From Gemmobacter nectariphilus (GTDB lineage: Bacteria > Pseudomonadota > Alphaproteobacteria > Rhodobacterales > Rhodobacteraceae): a stretch of DNA of 64,000 nucleotides. The notes under the pieces were generated by a model. That model worked only from the letters and a program-made list of their open reading frames with translations, was not told where the DNA came from and made no database searches. Positions 19,607-27,853 of the stretch are shown here, one piece after another. The stretch is from the NCBI GenBank assembly GCA_020721445.1, contig DYMU01000008.1, forward strand, positions 62,001-126,000, given 5' to 3'. A program made the position numbers and the translations under genes. How positions within the stretch are numbered: the stretch's first letter is position 1; each line of letters opens with the position of its first letter.

Positions 19607-20653
19607 TCAGCCCAGAAGCACGGCCTTGGCGACCTGATCGGCAAGGCCGGGCAAGGCCGCCTCGGTCAGGGCATCGGTGGTGATTTCGGTCATCGGATGT
19701 GCCATCCGCGCCCGGTGTTTGTCATAGCGCGGATCATAGTGGTGCTGCATCAGCCCGGCAGCAAGGGCGGTGAATTGGTCCGCGCCCGCCATGGCGCGCC
19801 AGTCGGCAATACGCTCGGCCGGGTGCGCGGGTTTCAGGCGGGTCAGCACCTCGTCCAGCCGGACGGGGTCGGCCACGATATCGGAATAGGCGCGGGTCAG
19901 GTATTCGGCCCGCGCGGCCAAGGGGGCGGCGATGGTCAGGCGCGGCGCATCGACCATGGCGCGCCACAGCCGGGGCGGCAGGCGACAGTCGCCGACCTTT
20001 GAGCTTTCCGCCTCGACCACCACCGGGCGGGTCGGGTCCAGCCGGGCAAGGGCGATGGCCAGACGGCCTTCAAAGCCGCGCTGCGACGGTTGTTCCCCCA
20101 TCGAGCCGAACAGCGATCCGCGATGATTGGCTAGCCCTTCTAGGTCGATCACCTGCACGCCGCGCGCCGGCAGCAGGTTCAGGACATCGGTCTTGGCGCT
20201 GCCGGTGTTGCCATCCAGCACGATGACCCGGCAGGGAAACGGATCGTCATAAAGCGCCCGCACCACCAGCCCGCGCCAGGTCTTGTAGCCGCCTGTCACC
20301 ACTTCGGCCCGCCAGCCGATCTGGGTCAGGATTGTCGCGAACGACCCCGAGCGTTGCCCGCCGCGCCAGCAATACAGCAAGGGACGCCAGCCGCCCGGCT
20401 TGTCGGCCAAGGGGCCTTGCAGGTGCAGCGAGGCGTTTCTGGCCACCAGCGCCGCCCCGATCTTGCGCGCATCAAAGGGCGAGACCTGCTTGTAGATGGT
20501 GCCCACCCGGGCGCGTTCGTCATTGTCCATCACCGGCAGCGAAATCGCCCCCGGCAGGTGGTCATCGGCATATTCGGCGGGCGAGCGCACGTCGATGATA
20601 TCGTCGAAGTCGAGGTGCAGCACATCGGCCAGCGACTTCAGTTCCACTGCCAT
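19607..20653 (-). CDS. mnmH: tRNA 2-selenouridine synthase
   Basis: A 348-residue SelU/MnmH. The N-terminal rhodanese domain carries the catalytic Cys95 in CWRGGQRSGS. The C-terminal part has a P-loop at about 148-155 (GNTGSAKT). The enzyme geranylates and then selenates 2-thiouridine at the wobble base of certain tRNAs, using selenophosphate from SelD. The start is the ATG ending at 20653 (MAVELKSLADVLHLDFDD); the longer frame upstream reads out of an unrelated intergenic sequence. Confidence 0.94.
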   Translation of the reverse strand: MAVELKSLADVLHLDFDDIIDVRSPAEYADDHLPGAISLPVMDNDERARVGTIYKQVSPFDARKIGAALVARNASLHLQGPLADKPGGWRPLLYCWRGGQRSGSFATILTQIGWRAEVVTGGYKTWRGLVVRALYDDPFPCRVIVLDGNTGSAKTDVLNLLPARGVQVIDLEGLANHRGSLFGSMGEQPSQRGFEGRLAIALARLDPTRPVVVEAESSKVGDCRLPPRLWRAMVDAPRLTIAAPLAARAEYLTRAYSDIVADPVRLDEVLTRLKPAHPAERIADWRAMAGADQFTALAAGLMQHHYDPRYDKHRARMAHPMTEITTDALTEAALPGLADQVAKAVLLG

Positions 20654-20823
20654 GTGGGGCCCCTTTTCATGTTCGCGCAGCTTTACCCTGTTGGTCGGGG
20701 GGTGCAAGCCGGGGATGCTGGCCTGTGTCATGTTGAAACGGCTTCTCATCACCGGAGCAAGATGCCAGTCTTGCCCTGACCGCCACGCCAAGGCGGGCCG
20801 ACCCGTGCCACAAGGATACCTTG

Positions 20824-21531
20824 ATGCGTTTGAAGCCTTTGCCTGCCATGCTTGCGGTGGCGGCCCTTGTCGCAGGGGCCACGCCGGCCCTGGCCCGCGA
20901 CGCGACCGGCCCCAATGTCGATCCCACTGCCACCGGCACGCCCGGCGCAGTGACAGCCTTTGTGCTTGCGCAGGATTTGTATGCCATCGGCCTGGCCGGC
21001 AAGGATGCCCTGACGGTGCTGACCGCCGCCCGGCTGGCCGCATCGGTCGACATGACCGAAGGCCGGGTGGGGGTGCCCGAAATCAACAAGCACAGCACGG
21101 GAAAGGCGACTGCCGATGACGTGGGTGCCGCCGACGCCCAGATGGATGCCGCAACCATGATGGCGCGGGCACGGGATCTGGCGGGCGAGGATGAGATGAT
21201 CCTTGCCCTGATCGAGCTGGCCGAGGCCGAAGGCATGCAGGCTGGCCTAGGCGGCGCGACCCGCCGCCTGTCACACCTGCCCGCCGGTATGACCGATGTC
21301 TGGCAGGTGCCGTTCCATGGCCATTCCTTGGCCGAAGTCGCCGTTGTGGGCGATGGCGATGCCAGCCTTGAGGTACGGATCACCGACGAAAGCGGCAATC
21401 CGATCTGCCAGGATGTCGGCGGGTCGGACAGGGTGATCTGCGATTTCGTGCCCGCATGGAACGGCTATTTCCAGATCAGCGTCCGCAACACCGGGGTCAG
21501 CCGCAACAGTTATTACCTGATCACGAACTGA
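20824..21531 (+). CDS. Secreted protein of unknown function
   Basis: A 235-residue exported protein that I do not recognise. A signal peptide (MRLKPLPAMLAVAALVAG, then TPALA) precedes a mature region. A helical middle (about 60-130) is rich in Ala, Glu and Asp. The C-terminal 90 residues are beta-rich: VWQVPFHGHSLAEVAVVGDGD, a DES-GN turn, and two cysteines (ICQDVGG, VICDFVP) which could form a disulfide. AAGGA seven bases before ATG 20824 supports this start over the TTG three bases earlier. It is divergent from mnmH and overlaps the convergent tag gene by 11 bases. Confidence 0.75.
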   Translation: MRLKPLPAMLAVAALVAGATPALARDATGPNVDPTATGTPGAVTAFVLAQDLYAIGLAGKDALTVLTAARLAASVDMTEGRVGVPEINKHSTGKATADDVGAADAQMDAATMMARARDLAGEDEMILALIELAEAEGMQAGLGGATRRLSHLPAGMTDVWQVPFHGHSLAEVAVVGDGDASLEVRITDESGNPICQDVGGSDRVICDFVPAWNGYFQISVRNTGVSRNSYYLITN

Positions 21532-22117
21532 CGGGGTCACGGGCGGCCAGCCGCGCGTGGCAGGGGCAGGAAACAAGATGGTCATTCACCATCCCGCTGG
21601 CCTGCATGAAGGCATAAAGGATGGTCGGCCCACAGAAGCTGAAGCCTTCGGCCTTCAGGGCCTTGGCCATGGCCTGCGAAGTGGCGGTCTGCGCGGGCAC
21701 TTCGGCCAGGGTTCGCCAGTGGTTTTGCACCACCTGCCCATCCTGAAACTTCCAGATGAAATGGGCAAAGCCTTCGCGCTGATGGATGCGCTGATAGGCC
21801 TGCGCCGAGGTGATGGCACCGGCGATCTTGCCCCGGTGGCGCACGATGGCGGGGTTCGACAGCAATCGGGCAATGTCAGCTTCGCCCCAGCTGGCGATGA
21901 TCTCGGGCCGGAAGCCATCAAACGCAGCGCGGAAACTGTCGCGCTTTTTCAGGATCGTGATCCAGCTCAGGCCGGCCTGAAACCCGTCAAGGATCAGCTT
22001 TTCCCACAGCGCGCGGCTGTCGCGTTCCGGCACGCCCCACTCATGATCATGATAATCCACATAAATCTGCTCGTTCCCGCACCAGCCACAGCGCGCTTCT
22101 GTCTCTGCCTTGCTCAT
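21521..22117 (-). CDS. tag: DNA-3-methyladenine glycosylase I
   Basis: A 198-residue Tag enzyme that removes 3-methyladenine from alkylated DNA. Family signatures are RCGWCGNEQIYVDYHDHEWGVP, LILDGFQAGLSWITIL, the helix-hairpin region, and the C-terminal NDHLVSCPCH. The Cys and His residues at the two ends match the zinc-snap ligands of E. coli Tag. The start at 22117 is the ATG at the protein's natural N-terminus. Confidence 0.95.
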   Translation of the reverse strand: MSKAETEARCGWCGNEQIYVDYHDHEWGVPERDSRALWEKLILDGFQAGLSWITILKKRDSFRAAFDGFRPEIIASWGEADIARLLSNPAIVRHRGKIAGAITSAQAYQRIHQREGFAHFIWKFQDGQVVQNHWRTLAEVPAQTATSQAMAKALKAEGFSFCGPTILYAFMQASGMVNDHLVSCPCHARLAARDPVSS

Positions 22118-22235
22118 GCTTCACCGCTCTTCTGGAAGTCATGCAAATTGGAACAAAATGCGAAGCTTCATGCAAGCTTTACCGGTGTGGCAGCACGGTG
22201 GCACACGGGGCGCGGTGATCCCAAAGAGGCGCGGC

Positions 22236-23087
22236 ATGGCGGAAAAAGACAGGTCGGCACTGAGTGTTCCATGGGCACAGGCAAGCCCGTTTGATTTTGC
22301 AGTCCACGAAAATGATCGTCAGACCCTGTCGATGGTCCGCGACGCGGTGCAGAACCGCCGCCTGCGTCTGGCCTTTCAACCCGTGGTCCTGTCGGCCAAT
22401 ACCGAAAGGATCGGCTTTTACGAAGGGCTGATGCGGGTGCTGGACCCAACGGGGCGCGTGATCCCCGCGGGCGACTTCATGGCGGCGATCGAGGCGGATG
22501 AGCTTGGCCGCGAGATTGACTGCGCTGCCCTGACCATGGGTCTGAACACACTGTTGCGCCAGCCAGAGGTGCGGTTGTCGATCAACATGTCGGCGCGGTC
22601 GATCGGCTATCCGAAATGGACCGCGATCCTGCGCAAGGCGTTGCGCAGCCACCCGCGACTTGGGGAACGCCTGATCCTTGAAATCACCGAAAGCTCGGCC
22701 ATGCTGGTGCCGGAAATCGTGATTGCCTTCATGGACAGCCTGCAAGCCGATGGCATTGCCTTTGCGCTGGATGATTTCGGGGCAGGCTTTACCGCGATTC
22801 GCTACTTCAGGGATTTTGCCTTTGATATCCTCAAGATTGATGGCCAGTTCATTCGCAACATCCACCGGGACCGCGACAATCAGGTGGTCGCCGCGGCACT
22901 TCTGGCCATCGGCAAACAGTTTGACATGCTGTGCGTGGCAGAATCCGTCGAACACCCGGCCGAGGCGCAGGTCTTGCAAGCCCTTGGTTTTGATTGTTTG
23001 CAAGGCTATCTTTTCGGGGTTCCCACTGTGACGCCGGACTGGGTGTCTGGTCCTGCGCGGGTCTCGGCCAGAACGGGTTTACCCTAA
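22236..23087 (+). CDS. EAL-domain cyclic-di-GMP phosphodiesterase
   Basis: A 283-residue stand-alone EAL domain with no GGDEF, PAS or membrane part. The signature motif reads EGL (YEGLMRVLDP). The other catalytic residues are present: Asn in INMSARS, Glu in EITES, Asp pair in DDFGAGF, Lys in ILKIDGQ, Glu in VAESVE, and Gln in LQGYLFG. It is therefore probably active in hydrolysing c-di-GMP. AGAGG seven bases before ATG 22236 favours this start; frames open to 22110 would overlap the divergent tag start. It precedes phaA but is separated from it by a regulatory gap. Confidence 0.88.
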   Translation: MAEKDRSALSVPWAQASPFDFAVHENDRQTLSMVRDAVQNRRLRLAFQPVVLSANTERIGFYEGLMRVLDPTGRVIPAGDFMAAIEADELGREIDCAALTMGLNTLLRQPEVRLSINMSARSIGYPKWTAILRKALRSHPRLGERLILEITESSAMLVPEIVIAFMDSLQADGIAFALDDFGAGFTAIRYFRDFAFDILKIDGQFIRNIHRDRDNQVVAAALLAIGKQFDMLCVAESVEHPAEAQVLQALGFDCLQGYLFGVPTVTPDWVSGPARVSARTGLP

Positions 23088-23100
23088 GTCATCCGCTGCC

Positions 23101-23117
23101 CGCGCAAGAATCTTGCG
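23101..23117. promoter_or_regulatory. Inverted-repeat operator-like site upstream of phaA
   Basis: CGCGCAAGAATCTTGCG contains the perfect dyad CGCAAGA-A-TCTTGCG. A copy differing at one base lies upstream of phaB (24778-24794). This 17-base sharing upstream of two functionally linked genes suggests a common regulator. Confidence 0.6.
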
Positions 23118-23151
23118 AAATGCGGCGTTGCGGCATAGGTCATTACCGAAG

Positions 23152-23171
23152 GCGGAGGAAACGCCCTCCGC
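23152..23171 (+). promoter_or_regulatory. Hairpin in the phaA leader
   Basis: GCGGAGG (23152-23158), loop AAACGC, CCTCCGC (23165-23171). It sits 27 bases before the phaA start and is followed by CCTAGGCCTAGG, itself a palindrome. No T-run follows; a role in mRNA stability or in regulation is possible. Confidence 0.4.
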
Positions 23172-23197
23172 TTCCTAGGCCTAGGGAGAGGGATCAG

Positions 23198-24373
23198 ATG
23201 ACCAATGTCGTAATCGTTGCCGCGGGGAGAACCGCCGTCGGCAGCTTCAATGGCGCATTTGCCAATACACCGGCGCATGATCTGGGCGCCGCCGTTATTG
23301 CCGGCGTCATTGAACGCGCCGGGATCGACAAGGCCGAAGTGGATGAGACCATTCTGGGTCAGGTGCTGACCGCAGGCCAGGGCCAGAACCCCGCACGTCA
23401 GGCGCATATCAAGGCCGGTCTTCCGATCGAGAGCAGTGCCTGGTCGCTTAATCAGGTCTGCGGGTCGGGCTTGCGGGCCGTCGCCCTGGGCGCGCAGCAC
23501 GTGCAACTGGGCGATGCGCAGATCGTGATTGCAGGCGGTCAGGAAAGCATGTCGCTTGCCCCGCATGTCGCGCATCTGCGGGCCGGGCAGAAAATGGGCG
23601 ATCTGTCCTTCATCGATTCGATGATCAAGGACGGGCTGTGGGACGCCTTCAACGGCTATCACATGGGCCAGACTGCCGAAAACGTGGCGAACCAATGGCA
23701 GATCAGCCGTGACATGCAGGACCAGTTCGCGCTGGAAAGCCAGAACAAGGCCGAAGCCGCGCAAAAGGCCGGCAAGTTCGCGGCCGAGATCATTCCCTTC
23801 ACGGTGAAGACCCGCAAGGGCGAGATCGTGGTGGATGCCGATGAATACATTCGCCACGGGGCCACGCTGGAAAGCATGCAAAAACTGCGCCCGGCTTTCA
23901 CCAAGGACGGCACGGTGACTGCGGGCAATGCGTCAGGCATCAACGACGGTGCCGCGGCAGTCTTGCTGATGACCGAAGAAGAGGCCGCCAAGCGCGGACT
24001 GACCGTGATCGCGCGCATTGCATCCTACGCCACCGCCGGGCTTGATCCGTCGATCATGGGCGTTGGCCCGATCTATGCCTCGCGCAAGGCGCTTGGCAAA
24101 GCGGGCTGGTCGGTCGGTGACCTTGATCTGGTCGAGGCCAATGAGGCCTTTGCCGCCCAGGCCTGCGCCGTGAACAAGGATATGGGATGGGATCCGTCGA
24201 TTGTGAACGTCAATGGCGGTGCGATTGCGATTGGCCATCCGATTGGCGCCTCGGGCTGCCGGGTTCTGAACACATTGCTGCATGAAATGGCCCGCCGCGA
24301 TGCGAAAAAAGGTCTGGTAACCCTGTGCATCGGCGGCGGCATGGGCGTTGCGATGTGTCTGGAACGCGCCTGA
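23198..24373 (+). CDS. phaA: Acetyl-CoA C-acetyltransferase (beta-ketothiolase) PhaA
   Basis: A 391-residue biosynthetic thiolase that condenses two acetyl-CoA to acetoacetyl-CoA, the first step to polyhydroxybutyrate. Nucleophile Cys88 is in NQVCGSG; the His and second Cys are in AIGHPIGASG and TLCIGGGMG near the C-terminus. GGGAGAGGG just upstream supports ATG 23198. The partner phaB follows after one small gene. Confidence 0.95.
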   Translation: MTNVVIVAAGRTAVGSFNGAFANTPAHDLGAAVIAGVIERAGIDKAEVDETILGQVLTAGQGQNPARQAHIKAGLPIESSAWSLNQVCGSGLRAVALGAQHVQLGDAQIVIAGGQESMSLAPHVAHLRAGQKMGDLSFIDSMIKDGLWDAFNGYHMGQTAENVANQWQISRDMQDQFALESQNKAEAAQKAGKFAAEIIPFTVKTRKGEIVVDADEYIRHGATLESMQKLRPAFTKDGTVTAGNASGINDGAAAVLLMTEEEAAKRGLTVIARIASYATAGLDPSIMGVGPIYASRKALGKAGWSVGDLDLVEANEAFAAQACAVNKDMGWDPSIVNVNGGAIAIGHPIGASGCRVLNTLLHEMARRDAKKGLVTLCIGGGMGVAMCLERA

Positions 24374-24374
24374 C

Positions 24375-24776
24375 ATGCGGGCGGTTTGGGCGCTTGTCGC
24401 AGCCCTGAGCGCGCCGCCTGCACTTGCAGAAGGCGCGCCACAGCCGCCGGTTTGGGCCTATCTTGCCGAATGCAGCGCCGTCTTTGCGGCGGCGGTGCAT
24501 TCCCAAGGCTATAGCGGTGCAAGCGCGGAAGAGATTGCTTTGGTGCAGACAGCGTCCGAGCAGTTTCTGACCCGCGCTATTGCGGTTGCGGGCGAGATGG
24601 GTCAACCCAACCCCAAGGCAGATATCGACTCGGTCATGCTTTATCTGATCCCGCGCTGGGAGAACCGGATTGACCGGCTTTTCTCAGTGAAGTCCAACCT
24701 TGATTGGATCGCCTATTGCCGAAGGCTGGGCCTCGATCAGGGCGTGATCGGAATACCGGACATTCGATCGCCTTAG
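24375..24776 (+). CDS. Small secreted protein of unknown function between phaA and phaB
   Basis: A 133-residue exported protein, not recognised. The N-terminus is a signal peptide (MRAVWALVAALSAPPALAEG). The mature part is short and helical with two cysteines (AECSAVF and AYCRRLG). ATG 24375 lies one base after the phaA stop, so it is almost certainly co-transcribed with phaA. Polymer-related function is only suggested by position. Confidence 0.75.
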   Translation: MRAVWALVAALSAPPALAEGAPQPPVWAYLAECSAVFAAAVHSQGYSGASAEEIALVQTASEQFLTRAIAVAGEMGQPNPKADIDSVMLYLIPRWENRIDRLFSVKSNLDWIAYCRRLGLDQGVIGIPDIRSP

Positions 24777-24777
24777 G

Positions 24778-24794
24778 CGCGCAATAATCTTGCG
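24778..24794. promoter_or_regulatory. Inverted-repeat operator-like site upstream of phaB
   Basis: CGCGCAATAATCTTGCG matches the phaA-upstream motif at 16 of 17 positions and lies 57 bases before the phaB start. Confidence 0.6.
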
Positions 24795-24851
24795 TGTCAG
24801 CTTCCTAATGGATAACTACCTTTCAAAGAATGCCATCAGGAGGAGGACATC

Positions 24852-25577
24852 ATGGCGCGAGTTGCATTGGTCACGGGGGGATCGCGGGGAATTGGCGCTG
24901 CCATTTCTGTGGCGCTGAAGGCCGCAGGCTATACGGTTGCAGCAAATTATGCCGGCAATGATGAGGCGGCGGCCGCCTTCACCGCCGAAACCGGCATCCC
25001 CTGCTACAAGTGGTCGGTGGCCGATTATGACGCCTGCGCTGCCGGCATCAAACAGGTTGAAGCCGATCTTGGCCCGGTCGATGTGCTGGTCAACAACGCC
25101 GGCATCACCCGCGATTCGATGTTTCACAAGATGACCCCCGGCCAGTGGAAAGAGGTGATCGACACCAACCTGACCGGCCTGTTCAACATGACCCATCCGC
25201 TGTGGTCGGGCATGCGTGACCGCAAGTTCGGCCGCGTGATCAACATCAGCTCAATCAACGGCCAAAAGGGTCAGGCCGGGCAAGCCAACTATTCCGCCGC
25301 CAAGGCCGGCGATCTGGGCTTTACCAAGGCCCTGGCACAAGAGGGTGCCCGCGCAGGCATCACCGTCAACGCCATCTGCCCCGGTTACATCGGCACCGAA
25401 ATGGTGCGCGCGATTGATGAAAAGGTGCTGAACGAGCGGATCATTCCGCAGATCCCCGTCGGTCGTCTGGGCGAACCTTCGGAAATTGCGCGTTGCGTGG
25501 TGTTTCTGGCTGCCGATGATGCGGGTTTCATCACGGGTTCGACACTCAGCGCGAATGGCGGTCAGTTCGTGGTCTGA
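24852..25577 (+). CDS. phaB: Acetoacetyl-CoA reductase PhaB
   Basis: A 241-residue short-chain dehydrogenase that reduces acetoacetyl-CoA to (R)-3-hydroxybutyryl-CoA, the monomer for polyhydroxybutyrate. The cofactor motif is TGGSRGIG; NNAG and the Ser133-134, Tyr147, Lys151 catalytic set are present (NISSINGQKG, NYSAAK). A strong AGGAGGAGG ribosome site precedes ATG 24852. No polymer synthase (phaC) is in the window. Confidence 0.94.
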   Translation: MARVALVTGGSRGIGAAISVALKAAGYTVAANYAGNDEAAAAFTAETGIPCYKWSVADYDACAAGIKQVEADLGPVDVLVNNAGITRDSMFHKMTPGQWKEVIDTNLTGLFNMTHPLWSGMRDRKFGRVINISSINGQKGQAGQANYSAAKAGDLGFTKALAQEGARAGITVNAICPGYIGTEMVRAIDEKVLNERIIPQIPVGRLGEPSEIARCVVFLAADDAGFITGSTLSANGGQFVV

Positions 25578-25597
25578 TCTGGCATGAATGTGCGACA

Positions 25598-25651
25598 GGG
25601 CCGTCCCATTCGGGGCGGCCCGGTCTGATCAGACTCCGTTTCGATCAGACC
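25598..25651. terminator. Two adjacent hairpins downstream of phaB
   Basis: Hairpin 1: GGGCCGTCCC (25598-25607), loop ATTC, GGGGCGGCCC (25612-25621), ten pairs with one G-T. Hairpin 2: GGTCTGATC (25622-25630) and GATCAGACC (25643-25651), nine perfect pairs with a 12-base loop. Neither is followed by a good T-run, so termination is inferred. Hairpin 2 overlaps the stop of the small minus-strand gene. Confidence 0.5.
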
Positions 25652-25785
25652 TTAGATACATGCACCGCAGGCTTGCGGCGCAGCCATGCCATCATTTCGC
25701 TGAATATCTGAGACAAAGCCTCGGCGCGCATCTGCCGGGCGTTGTGCATGATTGCGTCATGGTTGACGGGTTGAAGCGGTTCCAT
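25645..25785 (-). CDS. Small protein of 46 residues, unknown function
   Basis: An open frame from ATG at 25785 reads MEPLQPVNHDAIMHNARQMR, then a short helical segment with EALSQIFSEMMAWLRRK. A well-placed AGGAG stands upstream. The composition, N-terminal loop followed by an amphipathic basic helix, resembles the many short conserved Rhodobacteraceae proteins. It is convergent with phaB. Function is not known; whether it is expressed is inferred from the ribosome site. Confidence 0.5.
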   Translation of the reverse strand: MEPLQPVNHDAIMHNARQMRAEALSQIFSEMMAWLRRKPAVHVSKV

Positions 25786-25970
25786 ATTCGGACATCTCCT
25801 GTGGATATGTCCTCCCTGTTCGTAAAAATGCGCCTGCCTTCAGGGATTTGCAAGATCTCCCGGCATGCAGCGCGCGCAATGCCGTTGCCCGTCGGGTGCA
25901 AGCCCGGCCTTGACGCGGTGCAGGGCTTGGCATCTGGTCGCGCCACTGGCCGCGAAGAGAGGCATCCATC

Positions 25971-26852
25971 ATGACCCAGACCAAGGCCACGATCATCGGC
26001 TTTACCGCCGTGTTGATGTGGGCGCTTCTGGCCCTGTTCACCATTGGCTCGGCCCCGGTGCCGCCGTTCTTGCTGAACGCGCTGTGCTTTGGCATCGGCG
26101 GCATGATCGGGCTGATCTGGACCACGCGGCGCGGCTTTGGCGTGTTGCGATCGGTGTCATGGAAGGTCTATGCCTTCGGCACGCTGGGCCTGTTTGGCTA
26201 TCATTTTCTGTATTTCACCGCCTTCCGCATCGCCCCCACCGCCGAGACCGGGTTGATTGCCTATCTGTGGCCGCTGTTCATCGTACTGTTTTCCGGCCTG
26301 CTGCCCGGTGAGCGGTTGCGCCCCCTGCATATTGTTGGCGCGCTGACAGCCTTTGCCGGGGCGGCGCTGATCGTGCTGCGCGGCGGGGTCGATCTGGCCG
26401 GGGCATCGGCCCCCGGTCTGGCGCTTGGTTTTGCCTGTGCAATCACCTGGGCCGCCTATTCGGTGCTGTCACGCAGGCTTGGCGATGTGCCGACCGAAAG
26501 CGTTGCGGTGTTTTGTCTGGCAACGGCTGCCCTGTCGGTCATCGCGCATATCGCAACGGAACAAACCATTTGGCCACAAAGCCTTGGTGGATGGGGATCG
26601 GTTCTGGCGCTTGGCATCGGGCCGGTGGGGGCAGCCTTCTTCACCTGGGACATCGGCATGAAAAAAGGCGACATCCAGCTTTTGGGTGTCGCCTCCTATG
26701 CTGCGCCGCTGTTGTCCACGCTGGCGCTGGTTGCCGCCGGTATCACACCCGCAACCCCCGTTATCGGGGTCGCGGCCACGTTGATCGCAGGCGGCGCGGC
26801 ACTGGCGGCGCGGGCCGGTGCGAAACCTGTCAGGATTGCATCAAACGGGTGA
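25971..26852 (+). CDS. EamA/DMT-family transporter
   Basis: A 293-residue membrane protein with about ten hydrophobic segments forming two EamA halves (drug/metabolite transporter superfamily). The sequence PTAETGLIAYLWPLFIVLFS and the repeat in the second half are family-typical, and the overall style resembles YddG-type aromatic amino acid exporters. The substrate cannot be read from the sequence. Its 3' end overlaps the convergent DUF465 gene by 23 bases. Confidence 0.85.
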   Translation: MTQTKATIIGFTAVLMWALLALFTIGSAPVPPFLLNALCFGIGGMIGLIWTTRRGFGVLRSVSWKVYAFGTLGLFGYHFLYFTAFRIAPTAETGLIAYLWPLFIVLFSGLLPGERLRPLHIVGALTAFAGAALIVLRGGVDLAGASAPGLALGFACAITWAAYSVLSRRLGDVPTESVAVFCLATAALSVIAHIATEQTIWPQSLGGWGSVLALGIGPVGAAFFTWDIGMKKGDIQLLGVASYAAPLLSTLALVAAGITPATPVIGVAATLIAGGAALAARAGAKPVRIASNG

Positions 26853-26997
26853 TTTCTTCCTTCAGCTTCATCTTCTGCTTTTTCATGTCGGCGATTTTCA
26901 GGGCATCGGTCGCGGGGCTGCGCTGTTCACGCTCCACCATCTCCGAAAGGTGCTCATGCTTGCGGCGGAGTTCCTGCAGGTGCGAAGCAACGGTCAT
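26830..26997 (-). CDS. DUF465 / YdcH-family small protein
   Basis: A 55-residue all-helical protein: MTVASHLQELRRKHEHLSEM, then an acidic-basic coiled coil with KIADMKKQKMKLKEEI. This matches the DUF465 family of short coiled-coil proteins, whose function is unknown. CAGGAGG immediately upstream of the ATG at 26997 is a strong ribosome site. Confidence 0.85.
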   Translation of the reverse strand: MTVASHLQELRRKHEHLSEMVEREQRSPATDALKIADMKKQKMKLKEEITRLMQS

Positions 26998-27097
26998 CTT
27001 TAACCTCCTGTGATCGATTCCAATGTAACAAGAACATCACAAGACCCGAGTCGTGTCGCCCAAAATCAACCGCCGCAGTGCAGCGAATTCCCCTCAT

Positions 27098-27853
27098 TCA
27101 GCGAAAATGCGCTAAAAGGTCGCCGCCTCCGCGCAAAACGGCGCTTGCGGCGGTAGTATAGCTTTCGCGGTCGCCGTAATGCGCATCGCCCTGATGGATG
27201 ACAAAGGGGGCCAGCAGCCGGAATGGTCCGCGCCCGCCCTTGCGCGCCTGCACGATGATGCGCACCGCTGCCCTGCCCTGCCGTGGCGCCAGCGGCAGCA
27301 CCGCGATTGATCCCATCTTTGCCATCCCGGCCAGCACATCGGGCAGGCCATCGGCACCGCAGATCAGCGTCAGCCAGCCAGCGGGTGCCAGCCTGCGCGC
27401 ACCAGCAGCCACCCAGTCGGCCAAGGGCAGGTCCACCTGCATGGCCTGCGCCCGGCTTGCCACGGGCGAGGGTGTGCCGCCGGGCGGGTAATAGGGCGGG
27501 TTCATGATGACGTGGTCGAACTCTGTCCGCAGCGGCGCGGGCATCTGCGCCAGATCGCCGTCATGAACGGCAAAGGCAATGCCGTTCCTTTGCGCGTTGC
27601 GGCGGGCCAGATCGGCATAGGCCGGCTGCACCTCCAGCCCTGAAAGCTGCACCCCCGGCACCCGCGCGCCCAGGCACAACGCCGCCGCCCCGGCCCCGCA
27701 GCCCAGATCAAGCACCCGGTCCCCCGCCTGCGCCTGGCAGGCCGCGGCCAGCAAAACCGGGTCGGTTGCGGCGCGATAGCCCTTGATCGGCTGCAACAGG
27801 CGCAATTTGCCGCAGAGGAACTTGTCGTCCGAAACGGCGCTGTCGGCAAACAT
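27098..27853 (-). CDS. tRNA1(Val) adenine-N6 methyltransferase-like (TrmN6)
   Basis: A 251-residue class I SAM methyltransferase. Motif I is VLDLGCGAGAAAL; the N6-adenine motif NPPY is in HVIMNPPYYPPGG. The N-terminal GKLRLLQPIKGYRAATDPVLLA matches the TrmN6/YfiC family, which methylates A37 of tRNA-Val in E. coli. The start ATG (27853) overlaps the stop of the DUF2007 gene by one base (TGATG), so translation is probably coupled. A GTG one codon earlier is less likely. Confidence 0.85.
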   Translation of the reverse strand: MFADSAVSDDKFLCGKLRLLQPIKGYRAATDPVLLAAACQAQAGDRVLDLGCGAGAAALCLGARVPGVQLSGLEVQPAYADLARRNAQRNGIAFAVHDGDLAQMPAPLRTEFDHVIMNPPYYPPGGTPSPVASRAQAMQVDLPLADWVAAGARRLAPAGWLTLICGADGLPDVLAGMAKMGSIAVLPLAPRQGRAAVRIIVQARKGGRGPFRLLAPFVIHQGDAHYGDRESYTTAASAVLRGGGDLLAHFR

